Source: JAMOQA01 sp964420365
GTDB taxonomy: Bacteria; Acidobacteriota; Polarisedimenticolia; J045
Reading direction: 5' to 3'
DNA length: 55,009 nucleotides
Assembly: GCA_964420365.1 (NCBI GenBank)
Contig: CAYQTA010000020.1
Span: forward strand, 1-55,009
The notes under the pieces: generated by a model
What the model saw: the letters and a program-made list of their open reading frames with translations, nothing else
What the model was told of the DNA's origin: nothing
Databases searched by the model: none
Shown: positions 26,527-34,539 of the stretch, one piece after another
How positions within the stretch are numbered: the stretch's first letter is position 1
How the letters are laid out: the number at the start of each line of letters is the position of its first letter
Translations under genes and position numbers: made by a program

Positions 26527-26546
26527 GGGCGGCCGCAAGGCCGCCC
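26527..26546. terminator. Perfect inverted repeat between convergent genes
   Basis: GGGCGGCC pairs with GGCCGCCC across a GCAA tetraloop. It lies 63 nt after the eight-Cys gene and 58 nt after the msrA stop on the other strand, so it could end transcription in both directions. There is no T run on either side. Confidence 0.4.
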
Positions 26547-26603
26547 GGCGGCGATGAACGCGCACGGCGCGCGGACGACGGATGGGCCGGGCTTCCCGCC
26601 CGT

Positions 26604-27119
26604 TCACCAGTCCCGGGGGAAGTGGCAACTGTACCCGCCGGGATGCTTCCTCAGGTAGTCCTGGTGTTCCTCCTCCGCCGGCCAGAACGGCCCCGCCGGC
26701 ACGATCTCGGTGACGATCGGTCGGGACCACTTCCCCGAGCGGGCGATCTCGTCGCGTACCTGCTCGGCGATCTTCCGCTGCCGCTCGTCGTGGACGAAGA
26801 TCACCGACCGGTACTGGGACCCCACGTCGGGTCCCTGGCGGTCGACGGTCGTCGGATCGTGGACCCGGAAGAACCACCGGAGCAGCTCGGCGTACGGGAG
26901 GCGGCGGGGGTCGAAGACGACCTGGACCGCCTCCGCGTGTCCCGTCGTGCCGGTCTTCACCTGGTCGTAGGTCGGGTACGCCACCGTGCCCCCGGTGTAC
27001 CCGACCTCCGTGTCGATCACCCCGGGGAGCTGGCGCAGGACCTCCTCCATGCCCCAGAAGCAGCCACCGGCCAGGGTGGCCACCTCCCACTCCCGCGGGG
27101 AATCGCCGTCGCCTGCCAT
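26604..27119 (-). CDS. msrA: Peptide methionine sulfoxide reductase A
   Basis: Repairs methionine-S-sulfoxide in proteins, using thioredoxin. 171 residues; the catalytic Cys is C20 in GGCFWGMEE and a resolving-type Cys is C165 in GGYSCHF. EVGYTGG, the HAEAVQVVFDP glutamate region, FFRVHDPTT, GSQYRSVIF and EEEHQDYL all match the family. ATG 27119 is preferred over GTG 27131 because GGAGGG lies 5 nt before it. No msrB is adjacent. No signal peptide, so cytoplasmic. It follows the zinc-ribbon/receiver gene after 43 nt. Confidence 0.96.
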   Translation of the reverse strand: MAGDGDSPREWEVATLAGGCFWGMEEVLRQLPGVIDTEVGYTGGTVAYPTYDQVKTGTTGHAEAVQVVFDPRRLPYAELLRWFFRVHDPTTVDRQGPDVGSQYRSVIFVHDERQRKIAEQVRDEIARSGKWSRPIVTEIVPAGPFWPAEEEHQDYLRKHPGGYSCHFPRDW

Positions 27120-27162
27120 CGGGCCCTCCACCGGCGGCGTCTCGCGGCCGCCGGACCCGGGG

Positions 27163-27840
27163 TCAGGTCACGGGACGCGCGGCCAGGAGCTCGTCCGCCT
27201 TGCGCAGGAGAGTATCCTCGATGTTGATCCCCTTGTGCACGACGTCGTTGGCACCGAGGGACTGGAGGATCGCCCACTCCTGGCCGAGGAGGGACGTCTC
27301 GTCGCGGCTCGTGTAGACGAGCACCGGGATGTCCGGCCGCGGCAGGGCGCGCAGGACGTCGGTCCCCTCGGCGTCGGGCAGCGTCAGGTCGAGCACGACC
27401 AGGTCGACGGGCCGGGTGGCGAGCACCTCCCGGGCCTCGGCGGCCGTCCGGACCCCGATGGTGTGGTAGCGGCGCCCCAGCACCTCGGTGGCGAGGTACA
27501 GGAAGAAGTCGGTGTCCTCGACGACGAGGACGGTCTTGCGTCCCTGGCCCTCCGCCTCGGGATCGAAGACGTGGCCGCACCGGGGGCAGGTCACCCGGTG
27601 GCCGCCCGTTCCCGCGTCCTCGTCGGCGAGGAAATCGTCGAGGAGGTTCTTCGGCCCGGGGGGCGGGGGCAGGGGGGTGCCCGGCACGCGGAACGTGCCG
27701 GTCGTGCCCCGGGGGGCGGCCCGGAAGGAGATCCGGTCCCCGCAGGCCATGCAGGGAACCTCTCCGCTCTCGGGGATCGCGTCCTCGGGAATCCTGTTGA
27801 TCGTGCCGCACGCGGGGCACGGGATCTCGATCGTGTCCAC
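27163..27840 (-). CDS. Zinc-ribbon protein with response-regulator receiver domain
   Basis: 225 residues. An N-terminal MJ0042-like zinc ribbon has C8, C11, C30 and C33 (CPAC, CMAC); a Pro-rich linker follows; then a second, half ribbon CPRCGH (C85, C88) with no partner pair; then a receiver domain (~101-225) with the acidic pair in VVEDTD, phosphoacceptor D151 (VVLDLTLPD), YTSRDE and lysine in VHKGIN. The only output is the zinc part, so it may bind protein or nucleic acid through the ribbon, or be one link in a phosphorelay. GTG 27840 follows GGAGGAG. The partner kinase is not adjacent; hybrid kinases in this window lack a matching output. Confidence 0.85.
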   Translation of the reverse strand: MDTIEIPCPACGTINRIPEDAIPESGEVPCMACGDRISFRAAPRGTTGTFRVPGTPLPPPPGPKNLLDDFLADEDAGTGGHRVTCPRCGHVFDPEAEGQGRKTVLVVEDTDFFLYLATEVLGRRYHTIGVRTAAEAREVLATRPVDLVVLDLTLPDAEGTDVLRALPRPDIPVLVYTSRDETSLLGQEWAILQSLGANDVVHKGINIEDTLLRKADELLAARPVT

Positions 27841-27904
27841 GGTGCTCCTCCCGGGGACCTCGCCGGGCCCCCGGGGGGAAGATGGTGCCCGGCCGGTGGG
27901 CGGG

Positions 27905-28645
27905 CTACCCGGCGCCGTTCCAGGGCAGGAACACCAGCGGATCCAGGGGGCGCCCCCGTCGCCGGATCTCGAAGTGCAGGTGGGGTCCGTTGGCGTTCCC
28001 GCTGGTTCCGACGCGTCCGAGCACGGTGCCGGTTTCCACGTGCTGGCCGGGCCGCACGGTGATCCGCGAGAGGTGCGCGTACCAGGACGCGAATCCCCTG
28101 CCGTGATCGAGCACCACCAGGCGGCCGTAGCTGCCCTTCCGTCCGGCGAAGGTCACCCGCCCCGCCCGGGCCGCCAGCACGGGCGTGCCGGGTGGGGCGG
28201 CGATGTCGATCCCGGTGTGGGCCCGCCGGCCGTGGGCCCGGGGGGCCCCGAACATCGACGTGACCGGCCCGTCCACCGGCCAGCGCCATGCGCCGGCGGG
28301 GGACCGACTCCCGCCTTCCGCTTTCCTCCGGGGCGGCGAAGCGGGCCCCGGCCGGCCACCCGGGATGAACAGCCGCCGCCCGGCCCGGACCCGGGACGGG
28401 TCCGGGATCCCGTTCGCCCGGGCGATCTCCTCGACGGTCACGCCGTAGCGCCGGGCGATCCGCCAGAGGGTCTCCCCGGGGCGGACGACGTGCCAGGTGC
28501 CCGCCCCGCGCCCGGGCGCGGCGCCCTGCTGCCGCCCGTGGCGGGGTGGGCCGGGCACCGGGGCGACCCGCCGTCCCGCGCACCCCGCGGCGGCGAGGAC
28601 CGCGAGGGCGAGGAGTGCGAGCGCCAGGGGCCGGTAGTGGTCCAT
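27905..28645 (-). CDS. LysM/M23 endopeptidase lipoprotein
   Basis: 246 residues. A lipobox ending LAAAGC with C22 and +2 Ala predicts an outer-membrane lipoprotein. One LysM (~58-105; WHVVRPGETLWRIARRYGV to RRLFIPG) should bind peptidoglycan, and an M23 domain (~130-240) has H143 and D147 (HTGIDIAAP) plus HLH with H222 and H224. These are the metal-binding residues of a Gly-Gly or cross-link endopeptidase, so it looks active. ATG 28645 sits 10 nt after the HEAT gene stop. Last gene of the rluA-like/solenoid/HEAT/M23 set. Confidence 0.93.
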   Translation of the reverse strand: MDHYRPLALALLALAVLAAAGCAGRRVAPVPGPPRHGRQQGAAPGRGAGTWHVVRPGETLWRIARRYGVTVEEIARANGIPDPSRVRAGRRLFIPGGRPGPASPPRRKAEGGSRSPAGAWRWPVDGPVTSMFGAPRAHGRRAHTGIDIAAPPGTPVLAARAGRVTFAGRKGSYGRLVVLDHGRGFASWYAHLSRITVRPGQHVETGTVLGRVGTSGNANGPHLHFEIRRRGRPLDPLVFLPWNGAG

Positions 28646-28655
28646 CGCCGGGAAC

Positions 28656-29606
28656 TCACCTCCCGGGGGCGAGCTCGGGCCCGTACGCCAGCTCGACCGC
28701 CAGGGCCGCGAGCGGGGCCGGCCCCAGGGCAGCCACCCGGTCGAGGGCCCGCCGGAGGGTGGCCCGGGTATCCCCGGGCAGGTCCGGCAGCAGCGCTGCC
28801 GCGGCGCGCACGGCGAACCCGCAGGCAGACGGTGCGGCATCTTCCCGGGAGCAGTGACCGAGGGCCCGCTCGAGCGGCGCGGCGGCCGGTTCCCCGAGGT
28901 CCACGAGGGCGAGGGCCGCGGCTCCCCGCACGATCGCCGTTGCGGGGCCGATGGCCACCGCGACCAGGTCGTCGGCGACCCCCGGATCGCCGGATCTCCC
29001 GAGCGCCCGGAGGGCGGCCACGCGCGTCCAGGGATCCCGTGCCTCGAGCAGCCTCCGTCCCGCGGCGACCGCCCGGCCGGGGTCCAGGGCGGAGAGCGCG
29101 GCGAGGACCTCCCGGGCGAGGGCCCGGGCCTCCGTGGGGGGCAGGGAGGGGAGATCGTCGAGCCAGGCGGCGAGGGTCGGGGCGGCTTCCCGGAGCCCGA
29201 GCTTTCGCGCGAGCCGGGCCAGGTTCACGCGGGTGGCGGGCGTCGCGTCGACGCCGGCCCGCAGTCGCTCGCGGAGGAGCGGCGCGGCCAGGTCCTTCCG
29301 CGCCACCAGGACCGCGTCGAGGGCCCGGCGCTCCAGGGTGGTTGCCACGCCGAGCCGGTGTTCGACGAGCCAGCGAACCGCCGGTTCCCCGAGGTCGGAG
29401 AGCTGCCGGCGGGCCGCCTCGACCCGTTCCACGTTATCCCCGACCTGCCAGAGGCTGGCGGTCGCAAACAGGTCGGCGAAGCGGTCTTCCCCGGTTTCCC
29501 CGGCCGCCGCTGCCGGGCCCTCGGGGCGCGGGGGCGGGGCGGCGGAGGCGGGGAGCAGGAGGGCCGCCAGCACCAGGGTCGCCGAGACCGCCCATCGCCC
29601 GCTCAT
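28656..29606 (-). CDS. Secreted HEAT-repeat protein
   Basis: 316 residues with a signal peptide (AVSATLVLAALLLPASAA) and helical repeats of HEAT type (AVRWLVEHRLGV, DPWTRVAALRALGRSGDPGVADDLVAVAI, IVRGAAALALVDLGEPAAAPLERAL). Two Cys in the last third. No enzymatic domain is seen; likely a periplasmic scaffold. Its ATG overlaps the solenoid gene's stop by four bases (ATGA), so the two are made together and may interact. It is followed after 10 nt by the M23 lipoprotein gene. Confidence 0.85.
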   Translation of the reverse strand: MSGRWAVSATLVLAALLLPASAAPPPRPEGPAAAAGETGEDRFADLFATASLWQVGDNVERVEAARRQLSDLGEPAVRWLVEHRLGVATTLERRALDAVLVARKDLAAPLLRERLRAGVDATPATRVNLARLARKLGLREAAPTLAAWLDDLPSLPPTEARALAREVLAALSALDPGRAVAAGRRLLEARDPWTRVAALRALGRSGDPGVADDLVAVAIGPATAIVRGAAALALVDLGEPAAAPLERALGHCSREDAAPSACGFAVRAAAALLPDLPGDTRATLRRALDRVAALGPAPLAALAVELAYGPELAPGR

Positions 29607-31669
29607 CGTGCGTCCTCCTTCTTCTTCCCCCGGTTCGCGGACGGTGCCTCCCGGTCGAGGCCGCCCCCCCAGGTGCCACGCGCCCAGGCGGCGTCGTTGC
29701 GCAGGGGCGGGCCCGGGTAGACGTCCGTGCCCCCCAGGTCCAGGAAGAACCCGAGCGAGCCGGTCTCCCGGGCCGGTGTCGCCGTTCCGCCGACGTCCCG
29801 CACGGCCCGGGCCGCGTACACGTCGTTGCCCGCCGCGTCCAGGTGCAGTGCGACGCCGTTCGCGTGGCCCTGGCCCTGCCCGATTCCCCCGCAGAACTCC
29901 ACGTCGTCGCCGGCCAGGTCGACCAGGAGTCCGACGGCGAGATCGTGGGCGGCTCCCTGGGCCGGCCCGTGGATGGCCGTGCGCACGTCGTCGCCGGCGA
30001 GGTCGACGAGGGCCCCGGCGGCCAGGTGGACGCCGGCTCCCTGCCCGTACTGGACGAGGGTCCAGGCGTCGTGGCCGCCCCCGTCGACGAGCATTCCGAG
30101 CGCGTACCAGTACCCGGCCCCCTGGCCGTAGACCCCGGCCTCGTAGCGGTCGTTCCCCGCGGCGTCCCAGAGCACGCCGACGCCGCCCGCCACCCGGTGG
30201 TAGCGATGGCCGAGTCCCATCCCCTGTCCGAGCCCCTGGAGCCGCTCCGGCAGGAGGGGGCGATGGGTCCACCGCGTCCCCACCCGGTACGTGTCGTGGC
30301 CGGAGAGATCGGCGAGAATCCCCGCGCCGAGCGTCGTTCCGAATCCCTGTCCCTCCCGGCCGAGCAGGTAGACGTCGTTCCCCCCGGCGTCGGCCAGGAT
30401 CCCGAGCCCGAACCCGGCGGCTCCCTCGGAGAGGCAGGCCGCGGAATAGACGTCGTCCCCGCCGTCGTCGAGGAGGGCCCCGACGCCGAACCAGGCCGCC
30501 CCCAGGGAGAACACGGTTGCGTCGTAGCGATCGTTCCCGCCGAGGTCCCGAACCAGGGAGAGCCCGAGGACGCCGCCGCCGAGGCTCCCCCAGTCGCTCC
30601 CCCGCCAGGTGTCGTTCCCCGCGAGGTCCAGGAGGACCCGCAGGGTGGCGCCGCCTTCGAGGGCCGGGGGCGGGGCGGGCAGCTCCCAGGTGTCGTCGCC
30701 GCCCAGGTCGACGATCACCGCCGCGTCCCCGCACCGCCAGCGATTGCGACCGGGTCCGCCGATGTACAGGTTCCCGGCGGCGAGGGGGATCGGCCCGATC
30801 GCCGGCCCCTCCACTCCCGGAACGTCCTCGCGGAACGGTCCCCCGGGGCCCGCGGCGGGACGGAGCCGGAGGAACGTGTCGACCGCCAGGAGGAGGGTCC
30901 CGGCCGAGCGGGCGAGGGCCGCCCGGTCGAGGCCGGCCCCGGCGAGCAGCGCCTCCCGCGGGTCGCCCGCCGGGACCCCGGCGGCCGGCGGGGTCCCGGG
31001 GAGACCACCGCCCGCCTCCCGTCCCCCGGGACCCGTGTCCTCGGACGTCCCCTCGAACCACAGTCCCGGGAGGACCGCGAGGAGCCGTCGCCTGGCCGCC
31101 GGGTCCAGGGGCTCGAGGGCGTCCGCGAGAAGGGCGCGGGCGCGGGCGAGGTCGACCGAGAGGGTCGCGAGGGCGTTGGCCCACGGTTCCGGCAGCCCCG
31201 GGGCCACGGCCAGGACCTGGTCGCGTTCCTCCTTCACCGACAGGAGCTGGTCGAGGGCTTCCTCCTCGGGGCCGAGGTCGTACCGGTCCCTCGCGGGCAC
31301 CCCGAGCAGGTCGAGGCCCTGGCCGGAGGCGAGGAAGGCGAGGGCACCCGCGTCCCCGATCCGTCCCGCGTCCCGGGCCATCTCCCGCCACGGGGCGGCC
31401 AGGACGGCCAGGGCCAGGGGATCGTCCAGCACGCGGTCGACGGCCGCCAGCCGGAGGTCGGTGGGCGCGAGGTCCCTGGGGAAGCGCAGGTCGTCGCGGG
31501 CGAGTCCGAGCCGGGCGAGCAGGTCGTCGAGGGCGCTCTCCGCGGCGGGCGGCAGCACGGAGGGAGGCGGCCCGGCGAGAACGGGGGCCAGGGCGGTCGC
31601 CGCCAGGAGGACGGCGAGCACCGCCCGGCGGAAGGAGAAGGGAAAGGAACAAGGCGATGATCCGCGCAT
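29603..31669 (-). CDS. Secreted GGND-repeat beta-solenoid protein
   Basis: 688 residues with a signal peptide (SFRRAVLAVLLAATALAPVLAG). Residues ~30-330 are helical with no recognised domain. From ~340 there are twelve units centred on D-x-G/A-G-N/D-D-x-Y/W (VDLGGDDTW, RDLGGNDRY, ADAGGNDVY, LDLGGTDVY). Where measured the period is 26-28 residues, and many units share a GQGAG-x5-G-x-L second motif. The pattern resembles calcium-binding RTX or solenoid repeats but differs in unit length, so a beta-solenoid is my inference. ATG 31669 was chosen for the signal peptide; GTG 31708 is an upstream alternative. The C-terminus is basic (GKKKEDAR). 4 nt downstream of the pseudouridine synthase gene, ATGA overlap with HEAT. 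Confidence 0.85.
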   Translation of the reverse strand: MRGSSPCSFPFSFRRAVLAVLLAATALAPVLAGPPPSVLPPAAESALDDLLARLGLARDDLRFPRDLAPTDLRLAAVDRVLDDPLALAVLAAPWREMARDAGRIGDAGALAFLASGQGLDLLGVPARDRYDLGPEEEALDQLLSVKEERDQVLAVAPGLPEPWANALATLSVDLARARALLADALEPLDPAARRRLLAVLPGLWFEGTSEDTGPGGREAGGGLPGTPPAAGVPAGDPREALLAGAGLDRAALARSAGTLLLAVDTFLRLRPAAGPGGPFREDVPGVEGPAIGPIPLAAGNLYIGGPGRNRWRCGDAAVIVDLGGDDTWELPAPPPALEGGATLRVLLDLAGNDTWRGSDWGSLGGGVLGLSLVRDLGGNDRYDATVFSLGAAWFGVGALLDDGGDDVYSAACLSEGAAGFGLGILADAGGNDVYLLGREGQGFGTTLGAGILADLSGHDTYRVGTRWTHRPLLPERLQGLGQGMGLGHRYHRVAGGVGVLWDAAGNDRYEAGVYGQGAGYWYALGMLVDGGGHDAWTLVQYGQGAGVHLAAGALVDLAGDDVRTAIHGPAQGAAHDLAVGLLVDLAGDDVEFCGGIGQGQGHANGVALHLDAAGNDVYAARAVRDVGGTATPARETGSLGFFLDLGGTDVYPGPPLRNDAAWARGTWGGGLDREAPSANRGKKKEDAR

Positions 31670-31673
31670 CGGT

Positions 31674-32759
31674 TCACGGTCTCCTTGGGACGTGGCGCCG
31701 GTCCCCACCGCTCCCGGGATCCCCGGGACCCGCCCCGGGGCGCGGGCGCACCGGCTCCCCGGCCCGGGTCCGCTCGAGGAGGGTCATCATGTCCGGGGGG
31801 AGGGGGGCGACCACCTCGATCCGGGTCTCCCGGTCCCGCGGGTCGGGGAAGACCAGCCGGTGACTGTGAAGCATCTGCCGCTCGGCCCCGAGGCGGGCAC
31901 GCAGCTCGTCGTCGAGCCCCCCCTGCTGCAGGAAGCGGCGGTACGCCCGGTCGTCCAGGCCGTACAGCTTGTCGCCGACCACGGGGTGCCCGGCGAGGGC
32001 CAGGTGGGCCCGGATCTGGTGCCGGCGTCCCGTGACCAGGATCGCCTCGACGAGGGAGATCTCCCCGAGTCGCTCCCGGACGTGGAACACCGTGCGGGCC
32101 GGGCGCTGGTCCTTGCCTCCCGGGCCCTGGCGGAAGACGTAGTTGTCCCGGGAGACGGTGCCGAGGGGGAGATCGATCTCGAAGAGGTCCTCGCGGGGTT
32201 CGCCGAAGACGACGGCCAGGTACCTCTTCTCGATCCATCCCCGCTCGAACGCCGTCTGCAGCTTCCGGGCCGCCCACCGGTGCTTCCCGAGCAGGAGCAC
32301 GCCGCTGGTCTCGGCGTCGAGCCGGTGGGCGAGGGTCAGCCCCGGTTCGCCGCGGCGCCGGCGCAGGAGCGTGATCACGGTGTTGCGCAGATGGGAGTGG
32401 GTCGGGTGGACGACGATCCCCGCCGGCTTGTCGATGGCGAGGACGTCGTCCGACTCGTGGAGGACCGCCGGGTCGAAGTCGATCTCCTGCTCGTTGACGT
32501 CCGGGTCGTCGACCCAGACCTCGCCCCCTTCCCTCACCGGGGTCGAGGGCTTGACGGGGGCGTCCCAGCTGAGGCGCACCCGGGTGGCGATCGCCTTCTG
32601 GATCCGGTTGCGGGACAGGCGGGGAATCATCCGCTGGAGGAACTGGTCGAGCCGGTAGCCCGCAAGGGCGGGGCCGACGCGGAAGCGGGCGGCGTGCCCC
32701 CGGCCGGGGGGCGCCGCCTCGGCCGCGTCGCCGCGTTCCTTCCGGTCCCGCTCGCTCAC
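31674..32759 (-). CDS. RluA-family 23S rRNA/tRNA pseudouridine synthase with S4 domain
   Basis: 361 residues: S4 RNA-binding domain (~25-85, LDQFLQRMIPRLSRNRIQKAI), then an RluA catalytic domain with HRLDAETSG, catalytic D148, DKPAGIVVHPT and GRRHQIRAHLALAGHPVVGD. It isomerises uridine to pseudouridine in rRNA or tRNA; RluD/RluC/RluA targets cannot be told apart here. A Pro/Arg/Gly tail (~340-361) is unusual. GTG 32759 has no ribosome site but a TACGCT box 6 nt before it, consistent with a leaderless transcript. It begins a tight minus-strand set with the solenoid, HEAT and M23 genes. Confidence 0.92.
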   Translation of the reverse strand: MSERDRKERGDAAEAAPPGRGHAARFRVGPALAGYRLDQFLQRMIPRLSRNRIQKAIATRVRLSWDAPVKPSTPVREGGEVWVDDPDVNEQEIDFDPAVLHESDDVLAIDKPAGIVVHPTHSHLRNTVITLLRRRRGEPGLTLAHRLDAETSGVLLLGKHRWAARKLQTAFERGWIEKRYLAVVFGEPREDLFEIDLPLGTVSRDNYVFRQGPGGKDQRPARTVFHVRERLGEISLVEAILVTGRRHQIRAHLALAGHPVVGDKLYGLDDRAYRRFLQQGGLDDELRARLGAERQMLHSHRLVFPDPRDRETRIEVVAPLPPDMMTLLERTRAGEPVRPRPGAGPGDPGSGGDRRHVPRRP

Positions 32760-32843
32760 GCGGGAAGCGTACCATCGGCTCCCGGGGGCGGCGCACCCGC
32801 TGCTCCGCCGCGCCACCCGGGGCGCCTTCCGGCGGCTCCTACC

Positions 32844-33013
32844 AAGGGCCCTCTCGCCTGCCGGCGGCCCCAGTTCGTCGCGTGCTGCGCGGCGCTTCGC
32901 GCCGCCCGGGCCGCCTGCCGGCGGCCCCTACAAGGGCCCTCGCGCCTGCCGGCGGCCCGAGTTCGTCGCGTGCTGCGCGGCGCTGCGCGCCGCCCGGGGC
33001 GCCTTCCGGCGGG
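32844..33013. repeat. 88-bp tandem repeat with conserved hairpin
   Basis: Two copies, 32844-32931 and 32932-33013 (second slightly short), with part of a unit at 32822-32843. The unit begins AAGGGCCCTC and holds the hairpin GCGGCGC-NNN-GCGCCGC (32889-32905 loop TTC; 32977-32993 loop TGC). It lies between the MFS stop and the pseudouridine synthase start, both minus strand, so it could be a terminator, REP-like element or RNA-structure signal. Non-coding; I see no conserved frame. Confidence 0.85.
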
Positions 33014-34411
33014 TCAGGCGGTGCCGGGTCGCTCGAGGCGGCCGCCTTCCCGGGCGTCGGCGAGGCGGAGCAGGAACGCGAAGACGAGGCCGACCACGCC
33101 CAGGCAGGCGAACATCAGCATCGACGCGGTGTAGTCGTGGGTCACGTCCCGGAGCTTCCCGTTCAGGTACGGGAAGAGGGCGAGCCCGATGTTCTGGATC
33201 ATCGTCATCAGCCCGTAGGCGGTGCCGACCCGCTTCTCGTCGACCACCAGCGCCACCGAGGGCCACATCGCCGCGGGGACCAGCACGAACGCGGCGCCGA
33301 GCAGGATCATCGGGATCACCGGGGGCACGTGGGTGTACGCCATCAGCAGGTACGACGGGATCATCAGCAGCGACCCGAAGATCATCAGCGTCGCGCGTCG
33401 CCCGATCCGGTCGACCAGCGTCCCGGCGAACGGGGCGAAGACCATCGAGGCGAAGATGATGATGCTGGTCGTTCCGGGGGCGGTGCTGAACATGTGCAGG
33501 AAGTTGCCGAACGCCTGGGCGAAGAACCCGCCCCCGCTCTCCACGGCGAGGGGCAGCCCCCACTTCTCGTGGAAGAAGTCCGTCGACAGGGCGGTGAAGG
33601 GGAAGATCGCCGAGTAGAAGGTCACGCACAGCAGGGTGACGTACCAGTACGACCGGGGAAACGCCCCGATGTCGGCGAGCCGGATCTTCTCGTCGACCCC
33701 TTCTTCCTTGAGGGCGAGGATCTTCTCTCCCCGGCGGTCCAGGACCACGTAGACGACGTTCGCCGCGAAGGAAGCGAGGCAGAGGAAGACCGCCGCCCAC
33801 AGGGCCGCGCGGTACCCCCCGAACTCCCGGGCGATCAGCGCCTCGGTGTTGAACGTGAAGAGGGTCCCGACCCGGCTGACCGTGAGGCCGATCCCGAAGG
33901 CGAGAGCCAGCTCCTTTCCCTTGAACCAGCGGGCGAAGATCGAGCTCTGGGCGACGATCATCGATTCCGAGCCGGCGCCGAAGAGGAATCGCCCGACGAC
34001 CATCGCCCAGTAGGTGGCCCGGTGCTCCTGGCCCGGGCCGAGGAGGATGGCGCCGAGCGCCTGGACCGGGGCCGTGTCGGAGAGGGCGACGATCGCCGCC
34101 CCGACCACGACGAGCGACGAGAACAGGAGGCTCGCCCGCCGCGTTCCCAGCACGTCGATCAGGATCCCGCCGACGAGCAGCGTTCCGATCGCCGCGATGG
34201 AGTAGACCGTGTAGAGGTTCCCGATCGCCGCGCGGGAGATGCCGAGCTGCTCGACCAGGATCGTCGAGATCGCGCCGATGCTGTCGTAGGCGAAGTAGCT
34301 CCCGAGCGGCAGCAGGCTCGCGAACAGGAGCACGATGAACCGGTAGGGGCGCGAGGCCGGGTGGAAGAACCCGACCGCGCCGGGGGCCGCGGTGCCGGGA
34401 GAATCCGTCAT
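33014..34411 (-). CDS. Major facilitator superfamily transporter (MFSD1-like)
   Basis: 465 residues with twelve membrane helices. The first-half loop between helices 2 and 3 reads GGILIDVLGTRRASLLFS and the matching second-half loop reads FAPFAGTLVDRIGRRATLMIFG, the D-x2-G-x-R/K-R pattern of the MFS. Resembles bacterial relatives of eukaryotic MFSD1 (helix 5 region AGSESMIVAQSSIFARWFKGKELALAFGIGL); that group includes peptide carriers, so a dipeptide-like substrate is possible but not shown. ATG 34411 follows GGAGGAGG at 8 nt. Divergent from the GIY-YIG gene over 128 nt. Confidence 0.88.
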   Translation of the reverse strand: MTDSPGTAAPGAVGFFHPASRPYRFIVLLFASLLPLGSYFAYDSIGAISTILVEQLGISRAAIGNLYTVYSIAAIGTLLVGGILIDVLGTRRASLLFSSLVVVGAAIVALSDTAPVQALGAILLGPGQEHRATYWAMVVGRFLFGAGSESMIVAQSSIFARWFKGKELALAFGIGLTVSRVGTLFTFNTEALIAREFGGYRAALWAAVFLCLASFAANVVYVVLDRRGEKILALKEEGVDEKIRLADIGAFPRSYWYVTLLCVTFYSAIFPFTALSTDFFHEKWGLPLAVESGGGFFAQAFGNFLHMFSTAPGTTSIIIFASMVFAPFAGTLVDRIGRRATLMIFGSLLMIPSYLLMAYTHVPPVIPMILLGAAFVLVPAAMWPSVALVVDEKRVGTAYGLMTMIQNIGLALFPYLNGKLRDVTHDYTASMLMFACLGVVGLVFAFLLRLADAREGGRLERPGTA

Positions 34412-34539
34412 CTGGTGTGCCTCCTCCGGGGTGCGAACCGGCCGATTCTGCACTTCCTGCCACCCCGCGAACAACCGCGTTTCCCGGGCGCCTCGACGGA
34501 CGCGCCGTTTCCCTTCACGATGGGGAAGGGAGGAGCCCC

